From positions 1 through 64,000 of the forward strand of contig CAIOVE010000052.1 of the NCBI GenBank assembly GCA_903861645.1: a stretch of 64,000 nt of DNA. Direction: 5' to 3'. Below are positions 43,396-53,395 of the stretch, in pieces. The notes beneath the pieces were generated by a model that searched no databases, was not told the DNA's origin, and saw only the letters and a list, made by a program, of their open reading frames with translations. Numbering within the stretch: position 1 is the first letter of the stretch; each line of letters begins with the position of its first letter. The DNA is from an uncultured Hyphomicrobiales bacterium (GTDB lineage Bacteria > Pseudomonadota > Alphaproteobacteria > Rhizobiales > Beijerinckiaceae). The position numbers and the translations under genes were made by a program.

Positions 43396-44007
43396 TCAGC
43401 CAGCCGGCAGCGCTTGCGTCATTTCCTCCAGCCATGCCTTGTCGACGCCGTCGAGCGACGCGAGTTCGTCCGCCGCCTCCGACTTCGTCTGCGCGACGAG
43501 GGGAATAACATTGGGATCCTCGCCGTCCGCCATCTGGCAGGCGAATTCAAGCCGGATGCCGTTCGGATCGAAAAAGTAGATACCGTCCAGACCGGGCATC
43601 TGCGGAATGGGTCCAACGTAGGGCACGTCGTATTTTTTCAGGCGCTGTTCGAGCGCGCGGAATTTCTCGACCGTGACGACGAAGGCGCAATGCTGCATGG
43701 CGCCGATGGCGTTGCGGTTGCCGGCGGGTTCCTCGCCCCTGGGGATTTCGAAAAAGGCCAGCACGCTGTCGTTGCCCATGTCGAAAAAGTAATGACGCAC
43801 TTCCTCGTAGGGCGGATTGCCGCGGTTGTTGGGCCCCTTGCCGAGACCCGGCGGCACCTTCATCGCATGCACCAACGGCATGCCGATGACGCGCGTGTAG
43901 AACTCCGTTGTCGTTTTCATGTCGTCGGTGCACAGCGCCAGATGATGCACGCCGCGCGTGGGCGGTTGAATACTGGTTTCGGCGCGCTTTTCGGTCGTGG
44001 TCGACAT
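43396..44007 (-). CDS. VOC-family protein
   Basis: GVHHLALCTDDMKTTTEFYTRVIGMPLVHAM; DGIYFFDPNGIRLEFACQ. Confidence 0.9.
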   Translation of the reverse strand: MSTTTEKRAETSIQPPTRGVHHLALCTDDMKTTTEFYTRVIGMPLVHAMKVPPGLGKGPNNRGNPPYEEVRHYFFDMGNDSVLAFFEIPRGEEPAGNRNAIGAMQHCAFVVTVEKFRALEQRLKKYDVPYVGPIPQMPGLDGIYFFDPNGIRLEFACQMADGEDPNVIPLVAQTKSEAADELASLDGVDKAWLEEMTQALPAG

Positions 44008-44096
44008 GAGCTCCTCCCGCGGACAAGCCGTGTCCGGCTTGATCTTGAAAATTCAGCATGCATTATGCCTGAACCAAATATCAAGGGGGAAACGCC

Positions 44097-45245
44097 ATGT
44101 CGCGCTCACGATCGACTCGCCTTTCGCTAGCGGCCTTCGCCATCGCCTTGACGATGCCCGCCTTCGCCCAGGACACGATCAAGATCGGCGTCATCACCGA
44201 TCACGTCGGCGGCTCCAAGTTCTACGCCGAGCCCGTGACCCGCGGCATCGAATATGGCGCGCGCAAGATCAACGAGTCCGGCGGCGTGCTAGGTCGCAAG
44301 CTTGAGCTGATCATCGAGGACGATCAGAACAAGCCCGATGTCTCCGCCGCCAAGGCGCGCAAGCTCGTCGACGACGGCGTGGTCATTTTCCTCTCCACGA
44401 CGGGTTCGCCGTCGACCCAGCAGGCGCAGACCGTTTCACTCGAAACGAAAACGCCGCAACTCGCCCCCGCCAATGGCGCGGATCAGATGACCACCGCGCT
44501 CGACAATCCCTATTTCTTTCAGACGGGTCCGCTGGCGTCGGTGCAACTCGCGACCCTGATGGCCTACACCAGGAAAAAGGGCTTCAAGGAAGTCGCCATC
44601 GTGCGGGACAACACGGCGCTTTCGCAAGGCTTCGCGGATTCCTTCCGCGGCGGTCTCGAAAAGGCGGGGATCAAGGTCGCGCTTGAGGAAGTCATTCCGC
44701 AAGGCTCGACGTCGGCGGTCGCCAACCTGCAAAAGGTCCGCGGCGCCAAGGTCGACGCCATCTTTCAGGCGGGCATCAGCGGGCCGGAGATGCTGCAGTT
44801 CTTCCGAGCCTATGCGCAGCTCGGCATGAAGGAGCCGATCTACGGTTCCTACAACCTGAGCATTCCCGCCTATCTGACGATGGCCAAGGATCTGATGGAA
44901 GGCGTCATCTTCGCCGACGCCTTCGATCCAGATCGCCCCGACGTGAAGACCTTCCTGACGGATTTCGCGAAGGAGAACTCCGGCGGACCGGCGGGCAGTC
45001 TGGAAGCCTATGGCTGGGACGGCATCCATCTCGTCGCCGAGGCGCTACGCCGCGCCGGCGCGCCGGACCGCGAGAAGCTGCGCGCCGCCCTTCAGGGCAT
45101 CGACAAGTTCGACACGATCGTCGGCGCCAAGGGCACTTTCTGGAGCTTCGCTGGCGGCAAGCGCGCGGGCTTCCATCCGCAGGGCGCCGTCATTCGCGTC
45201 GTCGAGAACAACCAGCATGGCCGCGTGCTGCAAGCGGGGCAGTAA
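44097..45245 (+). CDS. Branched-chain amino acid-type ABC transporter substrate-binding protein (LivK-like)
   Basis: Signal peptide; DTIKIGVITDHVGGSKFYAEPVTRGIEYGARKINESGGVLGRKLELIIEDDQNKPDVSAAKARKLV. Confidence 0.93.
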   Translation: MSRSRSTRLSLAAFAIALTMPAFAQDTIKIGVITDHVGGSKFYAEPVTRGIEYGARKINESGGVLGRKLELIIEDDQNKPDVSAAKARKLVDDGVVIFLSTTGSPSTQQAQTVSLETKTPQLAPANGADQMTTALDNPYFFQTGPLASVQLATLMAYTRKKGFKEVAIVRDNTALSQGFADSFRGGLEKAGIKVALEEVIPQGSTSAVANLQKVRGAKVDAIFQAGISGPEMLQFFRAYAQLGMKEPIYGSYNLSIPAYLTMAKDLMEGVIFADAFDPDRPDVKTFLTDFAKENSGGPAGSLEAYGWDGIHLVAEALRRAGAPDREKLRAALQGIDKFDTIVGAKGTFWSFAGGKRAGFHPQGAVIRVVENNQHGRVLQAGQ

Positions 45246-45268
45246 GCCGCGCCGCCGCGAGACCGCGC

Positions 45269-46168
45269 ATGGAAGATTTCCTTGAGCTGCTGGTGAGCGC
45301 GACGGCGTCAGGCTGTGTGTATGGCCTGCTCGCGCTGGCCTATCTGGTCATCATCCGGCCGACGTCGATCATCAACTTCGCGGTCGGCGAATGGGCGGCG
45401 TCCGGCGCCTTCGTGGGCGTCGCGGTGCTGTCGACACTGGTGTGGCCGGCGCTCGAATGGCCGTGGTGGTCGGCCTTGCTCATCGTCGCCGCCTTTGGCG
45501 CGCTTGTCGGCTACGGGACGGAACTTCTCTGCGTGCGGCCGCTCGTGGCGCGCGGCGCGCCCGAACTCAGCGCCATTCTGGTGTTGCTGGGCGTTCTCGT
45601 GATTTTTCGCGAAGGCAATACACTGCTGTTCGGGGCGTCGCCGCTGCCCTCGCCCGCGCCCTTCGGCTTTCGGCGCATGTTGATCGGGCCGTTTCCCGGC
45701 GTCTCCCAGCAATTTCTCATCATCGGCGCGACGTTCGGCGTGTTCCTGAGCGCGTGGCTGTTCTTTGAACGCACGGTGTGGGGACGCGCCTTCGAGGCGG
45801 TCGCGCTGAACCGCAAGGCCGCGGCCTTGATGGGCATTGATCTGCGCATGGTCGGCGCGCTCGCCTTCGCCGCGGGCGGCGCGATCGCCGCGGTGGCGGG
45901 CCTGCTCGTCAGTCCGCTCACGTCGGCGCATTTCCTGATGGGGCTGCCGCTCGCCACGCAGGGCTTCACCGCGCTGGTCATCGGCGGCATTGGCCGCGTC
46001 GAGGGCGCGCTGCTTGGCGGCCTTATCCTCGCGTTCGTCGAGCAGTTCGGCGCGCGCTGGCTGCCCGTTCCCTCGGGCATGACGCTGGCGTTTCCCTTCG
46101 TGCTGCTGATCGGCTTCCTGCTGTTCAGGCCGACGGGCCTGCTGCGCGCGCCGGAAACGCGCGTATGA
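45269..46168 (+). CDS. ABC transporter permease (LivH-like)
   Basis: GCVYGLLALAYLVIIRPTSIINFAVGEWAA; GFTALVIGGIGRVEGALLGGLILAFVEQFG. Confidence 0.93.
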   Translation: MEDFLELLVSATASGCVYGLLALAYLVIIRPTSIINFAVGEWAASGAFVGVAVLSTLVWPALEWPWWSALLIVAAFGALVGYGTELLCVRPLVARGAPELSAILVLLGVLVIFREGNTLLFGASPLPSPAPFGFRRMLIGPFPGVSQQFLIIGATFGVFLSAWLFFERTVWGRAFEAVALNRKAAALMGIDLRMVGALAFAAGGAIAAVAGLLVSPLTSAHFLMGLPLATQGFTALVIGGIGRVEGALLGGLILAFVEQFGARWLPVPSGMTLAFPFVLLIGFLLFRPTGLLRAPETRV

Positions 46169-47106
46169 ACGGTCGCGGCGTCCACGCGCTTGGCTGGCTC
46201 GCCGGCATGGGCGTCGCCATTGGTCTCGCCTTCGTGCTTGGCTCCTATCACACCGACGTCTATCGCAAGATGCTGATCTGGGTGGCGATGGCGCTCGGCT
46301 TCAATTTTCTGTTTGGCGTCGCCGGTCAGATCGCCTTTTCGCATTTCGCCTTCGCCTCCGTCGGCGCCTATGGCGTCGTCATCCTGTCGCATCAACTGGG
46401 CTTGCCCTTCGGGCTCGCGTTCGTGCTGGCGATCGTCATTTGCGGCCTGACGGCGTTCATCGTCGCGATCCCCGCGACGCGGCTCGAGGGATTCTATCTC
46501 GCGCTGGCGACACTCGCGTTCTCGCAACTCGTGCGCGTGACGATCGACGAGGGCGGCGCGTTGACCGGCGGCACCGGCGGCCTCGCCAACTATCGCCTGC
46601 CGCCCTTTTTCGGCGTCGACGTGCGCGGCCCCTGGTACACCGTCTGCCTCGTGCTGCTCGTCGCCTTCACGCTCTGGATATTGACGCGCGTCGACGCGTC
46701 GTGGTTCGGGCGCGCCTGTCGCGCGGTGCGCGACAATCCGCGCGCCGCCGAGGCCATGGGCGTCGACATTGCACGCGCGCGCATTCTGGTCTTCGTCATG
46801 ACCAGCACGCTCGCGGGTCTCGCCGGCATCGGTTACGCCTATGTCGACAACGTCATCAACCCCGCCGTGTTCAGCCTCGAAAATTCATTCCTGTTGCTGT
46901 TCATGATCATCATCGGCGGCAGCGGCCGCCACGTCGGCGCCATGCTGGGCGCGGTCGTTCTGTACCTCGCGCCATTCGCCCTCGAGCCGGTGGCGGGCAA
47001 TCATTACATGCTGGTGTTCGGCGTGCTGATCGTGCTCGCCATCCTGTTTCGACCCGATGGTCTGGCGGGCTTGTTGCGGATCACGCGACCGGGAAAAGCC
47101 GCGTGA
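46165..47106 (+). CDS. ABC transporter permease (LivM-like)
   Basis: ALGFNFLFGVAGQIAFSHFAFASVGAYGVVIL; LTGGTGGLANYRLPP; RAVRDNPRAAEAMGVDI. Confidence 0.93.
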   Translation: MNGRGVHALGWLAGMGVAIGLAFVLGSYHTDVYRKMLIWVAMALGFNFLFGVAGQIAFSHFAFASVGAYGVVILSHQLGLPFGLAFVLAIVICGLTAFIVAIPATRLEGFYLALATLAFSQLVRVTIDEGGALTGGTGGLANYRLPPFFGVDVRGPWYTVCLVLLVAFTLWILTRVDASWFGRACRAVRDNPRAAEAMGVDIARARILVFVMTSTLAGLAGIGYAYVDNVINPAVFSLENSFLLLFMIIIGGSGRHVGAMLGAVVLYLAPFALEPVAGNHYMLVFGVLIVLAILFRPDGLAGLLRITRPGKAA

Positions 47107-47885
47107 GCGCGCCGCTCTTGCAAGTGCGCGGCCTGACGCGCCGGTTTGGCGGCCTCGTCGCGGTCTCCGATCTCGATGTCGACCTCGGCCGAGGCGAAAT
47201 ACTCGCGCTGATAGGGCCCAATGGCGCGGGCAAAACCACCACGTTCAACCTCATCGCGGGCGTCGATCGTCCGACATCGGGTACGATTGTGTTCGACGGG
47301 CGGGACATCTCCCGCCAGCCCGCCCATGCGCGCGCCGCCCTTGGCCTGACGCGCACGTTTCAGCACAACATGCCCTTCGCCGGCATGTCGCTGACCGACA
47401 ATATTCTCGTGGGGCGTCACGCTCGCTTCACCGGCGGACTCGTCGACGTGATTCTCGGGGCGCGCCGCCTACGCGAGCAGGAAAGCGCGGCGCGGCGCAA
47501 GGCGGACGAATTGATCGAATTCACCGGGCTTGGCGCGCGCGTGGACGCCGATGTTTCGACCCTCAGCTTCGGCGAGGGTCGTCTGCTGGAGGTCGCCCGC
47601 GCGCTTGTGAGCGATCCCCGCGCGATCCTGCTCGACGAACCGGCCGCGGGACTAACCGGCGCGGAGGTCGCGCGTCTCGCCCGGATCATCGCCGACATCG
47701 CCGCGCGCGGCATCGCGGTGCTGCTGATCGATCACGACATGCGTTTCGTGCTGCCTCTCGCCCATCGCGCGATCGTGCTGAAGTTCGGCGAGAAGATCGC
47801 GGATGGCCCGCCGCGCGACATCGTCAACGATCCCGCCGTCATCGCCGCCTATCTCGGCAATTCCGCGGGAGCGGCCCATGCTTGA
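47103..47885 (+). CDS. ABC transporter ATP-binding protein (LivG-like)
   Basis: [59 protein letters not shown] overlap. Confidence 0.94.
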   Translation: MSAPLLQVRGLTRRFGGLVAVSDLDVDLGRGEILALIGPNGAGKTTTFNLIAGVDRPTSGTIVFDGRDISRQPAHARAALGLTRTFQHNMPFAGMSLTDNILVGRHARFTGGLVDVILGARRLREQESAARRKADELIEFTGLGARVDADVSTLSFGEGRLLEVARALVSDPRAILLDEPAAGLTGAEVARLARIIADIAARGIAVLLIDHDMRFVLPLAHRAIVLKFGEKIADGPPRDIVNDPAVIAAYLGNSAGAAHA

Positions 47886-48585
47886 GGCGCGCGCGCTCGC
47901 GGGCGGCTACCGCAAGGCGGATGTCATCGCCGACATCGATCTGCGCCTCGACGCCGGCGAGAGCGTGGCGCTGCTGGGCCCCAACGGCGCCGGCAAGTCG
48001 ACGGTGCTCGCCGCGCTCACGGCGACCCTGCCGCGACGCAGCGGCGCGATCCTGTTCAACGGCCGCGACGTCAGCGCCGAGCCCGGTCACAAGCTCGTCG
48101 CCGCCGGCCTCGCGCTCGTGCCAGAGGGTCGGCAGATTTTCGCGCCCTTCACCGTGCGGGATAATTTGCGACTGGGCGCCATCGCCCTGCCCCGCGCGCA
48201 TCGAGTCGCCGACAGATTCGATTATGTCTTCACGCTGTTTCCACGCCTCGCCGAGCGCGCGTCGCAACGCGCCGGCACCATGTCGGGCGGCGAACAGCAG
48301 ATGCTCGCCATCGGTCGCGCCCTGATGAGCGCGCCGCGCCTGCTGTTGCTCGACGAACCCTTCCTTGGCCTCGCGCCGATGATCGTCGAGGAAATCCTCG
48401 CCACGCTGGCCCGGTTGCGGGCGGATGGACTGACAACGCTCATCGTCGAGCAGAAACTCGAGATCGCGCTGGCCTGCGCCACGCGCGCCTATGTGATGGT
48501 CAATGGCCGCGTCATAAGGCATGCGCCCTGCGCCGAACTGGCGGCGGGCGGCGATTTGCAGGACATCTATTTTTCCGCGAACTGA
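47878..48585 (+). CDS. ABC transporter ATP-binding protein (LivF-like)
   Basis: [78 protein letters not shown]. Confidence 0.95.
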   Translation: MLEARALAGGYRKADVIADIDLRLDAGESVALLGPNGAGKSTVLAALTATLPRRSGAILFNGRDVSAEPGHKLVAAGLALVPEGRQIFAPFTVRDNLRLGAIALPRAHRVADRFDYVFTLFPRLAERASQRAGTMSGGEQQMLAIGRALMSAPRLLLLDEPFLGLAPMIVEEILATLARLRADGLTTLIVEQKLEIALACATRAYVMVNGRVIRHAPCAELAAGGDLQDIYFSAN

Positions 48586-48598
48586 CCCACGCCGACGA

Positions 48599-49365
48599 TC
48601 ACGGCGCGTGACGGTCCGCGACGAGCGAATACATGGGATAGGGGCTGGTTCCGTTATAGAGCCCGTCGAACCGGTGCAGCCCGGTCACGCGAAAGCCCAT
48701 GACGCCAAGGGCGTTCTCGAAAAATTTCGGCGCGAACTCCCACCATGTATGGGGATTGCGATTCAGCGCGTCCGGCACAAGTCGCGCGACCGGCGCCACA
48801 TAATCCTCCATCCACGGCTTCCAGGCCTCGACAATGACAATGCGCTGGTGACGCGCCGCGCCACGCCGGTCAGAACGCCGAGCGCGTCGGTGGAATGCAG
48901 CATGATCGAGGCAAGCACGCCAATCTCGAAATCATGGCCGAAATCCGGGAGCCTTCGCGCGTCGCCGTGATAGACCCTCGACCTCGAACCACGCTGTTCA
49001 TGGGAAAACCAGAAAGAATTGAACAACCGGTCGAGCAGGACCGCGCGTTCGCGATTGGCGGCCTCCATGTCGAGATCGTGATGGGGCACGACATCGCCCA
49101 GATAGTTCCCGCCCAGTTCAACGGCGGTGACATCGGCGCCGCGATCCTCCATCGCGAAGGTGAGGAAGCCGGAGGCCGGCCCTATTTCCAGCACGCGGCG
49201 CCCGGCAAAATCGGAAAAACCGAGATGCGCGTCCACGCAAAGGCGCAAATCCCAGTCGCCCGGTATCAACCCGCCATCGGGCGTTTCCATATGCGTGTAG
49301 AAATAGCAGTCCTCGCGCGACACGCCGAGGCGCGGCGTTGCAAATCCGGTCGGCGGCAGGGTCAT
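48599..49365 (-). pseudogene. Methyltransferase-domain protein, frameshifted (or sequencing indel) around 48842-48866
   Basis: ORF 48763-49365 carries RRVLEIGPASGFLTFAMEDRGADVTAVELG; homologous continuation RIVIVEAWKPWMEDYVAPVARLVPDALNRNPHTWWEFAPKFFENALGVMGF... is in a different frame (ORF 48599-48811). Confidence 0.7.
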
Positions 49366-49589
49366 TCACGACGCTTTCGATTCGCTGGGATTTTTTCAGC
49401 GGACGCGTCCGAAAGACTTCCCCGCAAATCCGGTGTTGTCCACTTTCGCCGACATGGTGAAACTGGCGGCGAGATACGCGCTTAACGCGGCGCGCCTGCA
49501 GCCGAAAGCGCGCCGAACACCATTAGCGACGAAAGATCAGGCAAGCAATGCCCGCCACGGCGCGCCCACGTCGCGCCGCGGCGAGAGGG

Positions 49590-51359
49590 TCACGCCCTGA
49601 CGAGCGCGCCCGGGTTTTTCAGATACTGGTTTTTCAGCGCGTCGGCGATCCAGTAGGCGAGCGCGCCGACCGGACCCGTCGGATTCTTGCCCGCGTTCTG
49701 CGGAAAGACGCAGGCGCCGGTGACGAACACGTTCGGCACGTCCCAAACCTGACAATAGCGGTTCAAGGCGCTGGTGCGCGGGTCGGTTCCCATCACCGCG
49801 CCGCCGGTATTGTGCGTGCTCTGATAGGGCACGATGGAATAGGGCACGGGATTGGTGCGCGCCTCGACCTTGCGCGCGCCCATTTCCTTGCCGATGGCGG
49901 CGCAGACATCCGCCAGCGCCTTCATCTGCTTCTGCTCGTTGTCGAGGAAGTCGAAGGTCATGCGCATCAGCGGCCGTCCGTAGATGTCGCGATAGGTCGG
50001 ATCGAGATCGAGATAGTTGCTCCGGTAGGCCATGTTGGAGCCCTGATTGGAAACGCCGGCCGCGTGCGGGTAATTGGCGGCGGTGGCCTTCTTCCACTCA
50101 AGTCCCCAGCGGGGCGTTCCCGCCGGCACGGGGCGCGACTGGATGGGCCGACCACCGGACGTCGACGCGCCGATGCCGCCGCCGCCGATATAGCCAGCCT
50201 TGGCGAAATCGTAATTGCCGGCGTTGAAATCGTCGATGTTCACGCCCAGCGCGCCCGCGCCCATGAAGGAGTTGATGTAGGTCTTCTCGTCGAAGAACAG
50301 GGTCGCGCCGCTGGAGGCCTGATAGGCGTAGTTGCGGCCGACGACGCCCGTGTTGGTGACGGGATCATAGGGCTTGCCGATGCCCGACCAGAGCATCAAC
50401 GCGACATTGCCCAGCGCATAGGCGCTGAGGACGACGAGATCGGCGGGCTGGATGAACTCGCGCCCGCGCGCGTCGACATAAAGGACACCGGTCGCCTTCT
50501 TGCCGGTGGAGTCGAGCAGCACCTTCATGACGTTGGCGTTGGTGCGCAGCTCGAAATTCGGATTGCGCGCGGCGATCGGCATGACCGTGAAATGCGGGCT
50601 CGCCTTGGCGTTGGCCTCGCAACCGAACCGTTCGCAGAATCCGCAGTAATGACACTGACCGAACGCGACGCCATCGGGATTCGTGTAAGGCTGGGAGGAA
50701 TTGGCCGCCGGCGAGGGAAAGGGATGATAGCCGAGATTGCGCGCGGCCTTCTCGAACATCACGCCGGTTTGCGTCTGCTTCAACGGCGGATTCGGATATT
50801 CGGACTTGCGCGGCCCCTCGAACACGTTGCCGCCGTCGATTTTCTGGCCGTTGAGATTGCCCGCCTTGCCCGACACGCCGCAGGTCTTCTCGAACCTGTC
50901 GTAATAGGGCTCCAGCTCATCGTAACCGATGCCCCAGTCCTGAAGGTTCATCCCCTCGGGAATGATCTTCTCGCCATAGCGCTCGACGGTCTGCTTGCGG
51001 GCTTCCTGATCCCACGGCGTCCAGCGCCACGTGACGCCGTTCCAGTGCACGCCGGCGCCGCCGACGCCCTCGCCCGGCAGGAACGAGCCAAGCTGACGCA
51101 TGGGCAGCGCCGTCTGCGACGACTTGTTGCGGAAGGTCAGGGTCTCGCGCGACACGTCCTGCATCAGGTCGTGACGCACGGCGTAGCGCAGTTCATCGTC
51201 CTTGTGCGGCTCAAGGAAATCGGGGTTGGTGTCGCGCGGGCCGCCGCGCTCCAGCGCCAGGATTTTCAGCCCGGTGGACGCCAGTTCCTTGGCGATGATG
51301 CCGCCGGTCCAGCCGTAGCCAACCAGCAGGATATCGACGGGCTTGAGTTGGGTAGCCAT
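49590..51359 (-). CDS. GMC-family FAD-dependent oxidoreductase
   Basis: VDILLVGYGWTGGIIAKELASTGLKILALERGG; LPGEGVGGAGVHWNGVTWRWTPWD; THNTGGAVMGTDPRTSALN; C-rich CHYCGFCERFGC. Confidence 0.92.
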   Translation of the reverse strand: MATQLKPVDILLVGYGWTGGIIAKELASTGLKILALERGGPRDTNPDFLEPHKDDELRYAVRHDLMQDVSRETLTFRNKSSQTALPMRQLGSFLPGEGVGGAGVHWNGVTWRWTPWDQEARKQTVERYGEKIIPEGMNLQDWGIGYDELEPYYDRFEKTCGVSGKAGNLNGQKIDGGNVFEGPRKSEYPNPPLKQTQTGVMFEKAARNLGYHPFPSPAANSSQPYTNPDGVAFGQCHYCGFCERFGCEANAKASPHFTVMPIAARNPNFELRTNANVMKVLLDSTGKKATGVLYVDARGREFIQPADLVVLSAYALGNVALMLWSGIGKPYDPVTNTGVVGRNYAYQASSGATLFFDEKTYINSFMGAGALGVNIDDFNAGNYDFAKAGYIGGGGIGASTSGGRPIQSRPVPAGTPRWGLEWKKATAANYPHAAGVSNQGSNMAYRSNYLDLDPTYRDIYGRPLMRMTFDFLDNEQKQMKALADVCAAIGKEMGARKVEARTNPVPYSIVPYQSTHNTGGAVMGTDPRTSALNRYCQVWDVPNVFVTGACVFPQNAGKNPTGPVGALAYWIADALKNQYLKNPGALVRA

Positions 51360-51418
51360 GGGTCATCCTCCCCCGGCGGCGTTCGCGCGGCGCGCCGGCT
51401 TATTGTTGTCGGAAATTA

Positions 51419-52183
51419 TCAGGCGAAGTCCTGAATCGACTGGGTTTCGCCCGTGTAGGGCTTGTTGCGGAATTCCTCGATCATGTTGACGTACATGGCG
51501 GGAACGCCGGGAAAGCCGATCATCTTCCAGGCGGCCTTGTCCTTGTTGCCGCCGTAGATCGGGTCGCCGAAATAGCCTTCCATGGTCAGCGCGAGAAACT
51601 GATTGAACCAGACCGGGCCGGGAACATGCGCCAGTTGCGCCTTGCCTTGCTCCACTTCCGTCAGGACGGCGGCGCGCGTCGTGGCGTCGAGATCGCGCAG
51701 GCCCTTCTTGCGCGTCGCCATCGCGTAGGCGTCGACGTCGGCGATGCCGATGCGGATGAGGTCCGCCGGGGCGAGCGGCAACTGGTAGCCCTGCTGGGGC
51801 GTGCCCTCGGCGAAGGGCCCCTGCATGTAGAGCCGCGCGCCGCGCCCGAAGGCGCCGCCGAGCTGGCGATCCATGTAGGTGGCGCAGCCGGCTTCCGAGC
51901 CGCCGGGGCCGGTGGGATCGGGCGGGACCAACGTGTCGAGCGCGGCCTTCACGAAGGAGACCTCGTCGGGATTGAAAAACACGAAGCCGTCGAGCGCGCT
52001 CCGGGCGGCGCCCGCCGACGCGGGCGTGGGCATGGCGTGATCATGGCCGGCGTGTTCGCCGGCGGCGGGCGGGGACCCCTGCGCCATGGCGGTCGACGTG
52101 GCCGATACGCCGGCGGCCGCGCCCGTCGCGCCGACAACCTTCAGGAATCCGCGCCTGTCAACGCGATGGTCTTCGCCGCTCAT
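51419..52183 (-). CDS. Gluconate 2-dehydrogenase subunit 3-family protein, Tat signal
   Basis: DRRGFLKVVGATGAAAGVSAT twin-Arg leader; FVKAALDTLVPPDPTGPGGSEAGCATYMDRQLGGAFG. Confidence 0.88.
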   Translation of the reverse strand: MSGEDHRVDRRGFLKVVGATGAAAGVSATSTAMAQGSPPAAGEHAGHDHAMPTPASAGAARSALDGFVFFNPDEVSFVKAALDTLVPPDPTGPGGSEAGCATYMDRQLGGAFGRGARLYMQGPFAEGTPQQGYQLPLAPADLIRIGIADVDAYAMATRKKGLRDLDATTRAAVLTEVEQGKAQLAHVPGPVWFNQFLALTMEGYFGDPIYGGNKDKAAWKMIGFPGVPAMYVNMIEEFRNKPYTGETQSIQDFA

Positions 52184-52274
52184 GGCATCCTCCCTCTTCG
52201 ATGGCGCGCGTTCGCCGCGTCGCCCAATCATTGGGCAAAGCCTACCGCGCCGGCGCGCGCTCGGCTATAGTTTT

Positions 52275-53240
52275 GTGACATGTCTGAATCGCGCCCCGGG
52301 CGCGGGGGAGGCTTCCATCAACCTTCGGCAGCTCGCCTATTTCTCCAGGGTCGTGGAAGCCGGCAACATGACGGCGGCGGCCGAACAGCTCAAGGTCGCC
52401 CAGCCGGCGCTCGGCGTGCAAATCCGTCAGCTCGAAACCGAGCTCGGCGTCGATCTGCTGGTGCGCCATTCGCGCGGCGTGACGCCGACGCCGGCGGGCC
52501 GGCTGCTGCACGAGCGCGCGGCGCGCATCCTCGCCGATGTCGAGGCGACTCGGCGGGAGGTGACGGCGTTGGCCGCCGAAAGCGAGGACCATGTGGTGCT
52601 GGGCGTGCCGCCGAGCATCATGCTGCTGCTGGGTCCGAGCCTGCTCATCGACGCCCGCGCGGAAATGCCGGGCGTCCACCTCAGTCTCGTCGAGGAGCGC
52701 AGCGTTGTTCTGATGGAGGCGCTGGAGCGCGGCCAGATCAACATCAGCTTCGCCTGGAACGTGCCGGAGAAGCCGGATATCGAGCGCATCGCCCTGCTGG
52801 AGGAAGACCTGCTGCTGGTCACCGCGCCCGACGAGGCGGGCGGCGACGGCCCCGTGTCGCTCGCCGAGGCGCTGCGGCACGATCTGGCCATCGCCGGCGA
52901 GCGCGGCGTCATCCGCAACATCGTGCAGGGCGAGGCGCGGCGGCTCTCCCTTCCCATGAAGCTCGCCTTCGAGGTCCACTCGGTCAGCGCGATGAAGGCG
53001 CTGATCACGCGCGGCGGCGCCGCGACGATCATGCCGTTCTCGCTGGCGCCGCGGGAACTGACCACGGGCGAACTCGTGGGCCGGCGCATCGACCGCCCCT
53101 CGATCACCCGCACGCTCTACGCCGTGCGCGCCGCCCGCGCGACGCCCTTTGGCCGCGAGGCCGACATCCAGAAATTCCTCGATGGGGTCGTCGGCAAGGC
53201 GCTGGCGGCCATGGGCCCGCACGCGCGATCCTTGCGTTGA
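52275..53240 (+). CDS. LysR-family transcriptional regulator (start uncertain)
   Basis: INLRQLAYFSRVVEAGNMTAAAEQLKVAQPALGVQIRQLETELGVDLLVRHSRG HTH; nearest plausible initiator is GTG at 52275. Confidence 0.88.
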   Translation: MTCLNRAPGAGEASINLRQLAYFSRVVEAGNMTAAAEQLKVAQPALGVQIRQLETELGVDLLVRHSRGVTPTPAGRLLHERAARILADVEATRREVTALAAESEDHVVLGVPPSIMLLLGPSLLIDARAEMPGVHLSLVEERSVVLMEALERGQINISFAWNVPEKPDIERIALLEEDLLLVTAPDEAGGDGPVSLAEALRHDLAIAGERGVIRNIVQGEARRLSLPMKLAFEVHSVSAMKALITRGGAATIMPFSLAPRELTTGELVGRRIDRPSITRTLYAVRAARATPFGREADIQKFLDGVVGKALAAMGPHARSLR

Positions 53241-53395
53241 ATTGCTGCGCCGCGGCAGGTCGCGAGCGAATTTATTCGTTGGCCTGCGCGAACGAATTCG
53301 TCTTGGACAACCCCCTACCAATGTCCTAGCTAGTTGGCATGGCAGAGACCGCCCAAGGCGGGTCGCCACCCGAACGTGTTGGAGGGAATGCGCTC

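Noticed and set aside
49548-51434. 628-aa plus-strand ORF
   Set aside because: Antisense to the GMC oxidoreductase; no motif.
53325-53345. CCAA...CTAGCTAG...TTGG dyad upstream of the Rieske gene
   Set aside because: Short, imperfect; insufficient to claim an operator.
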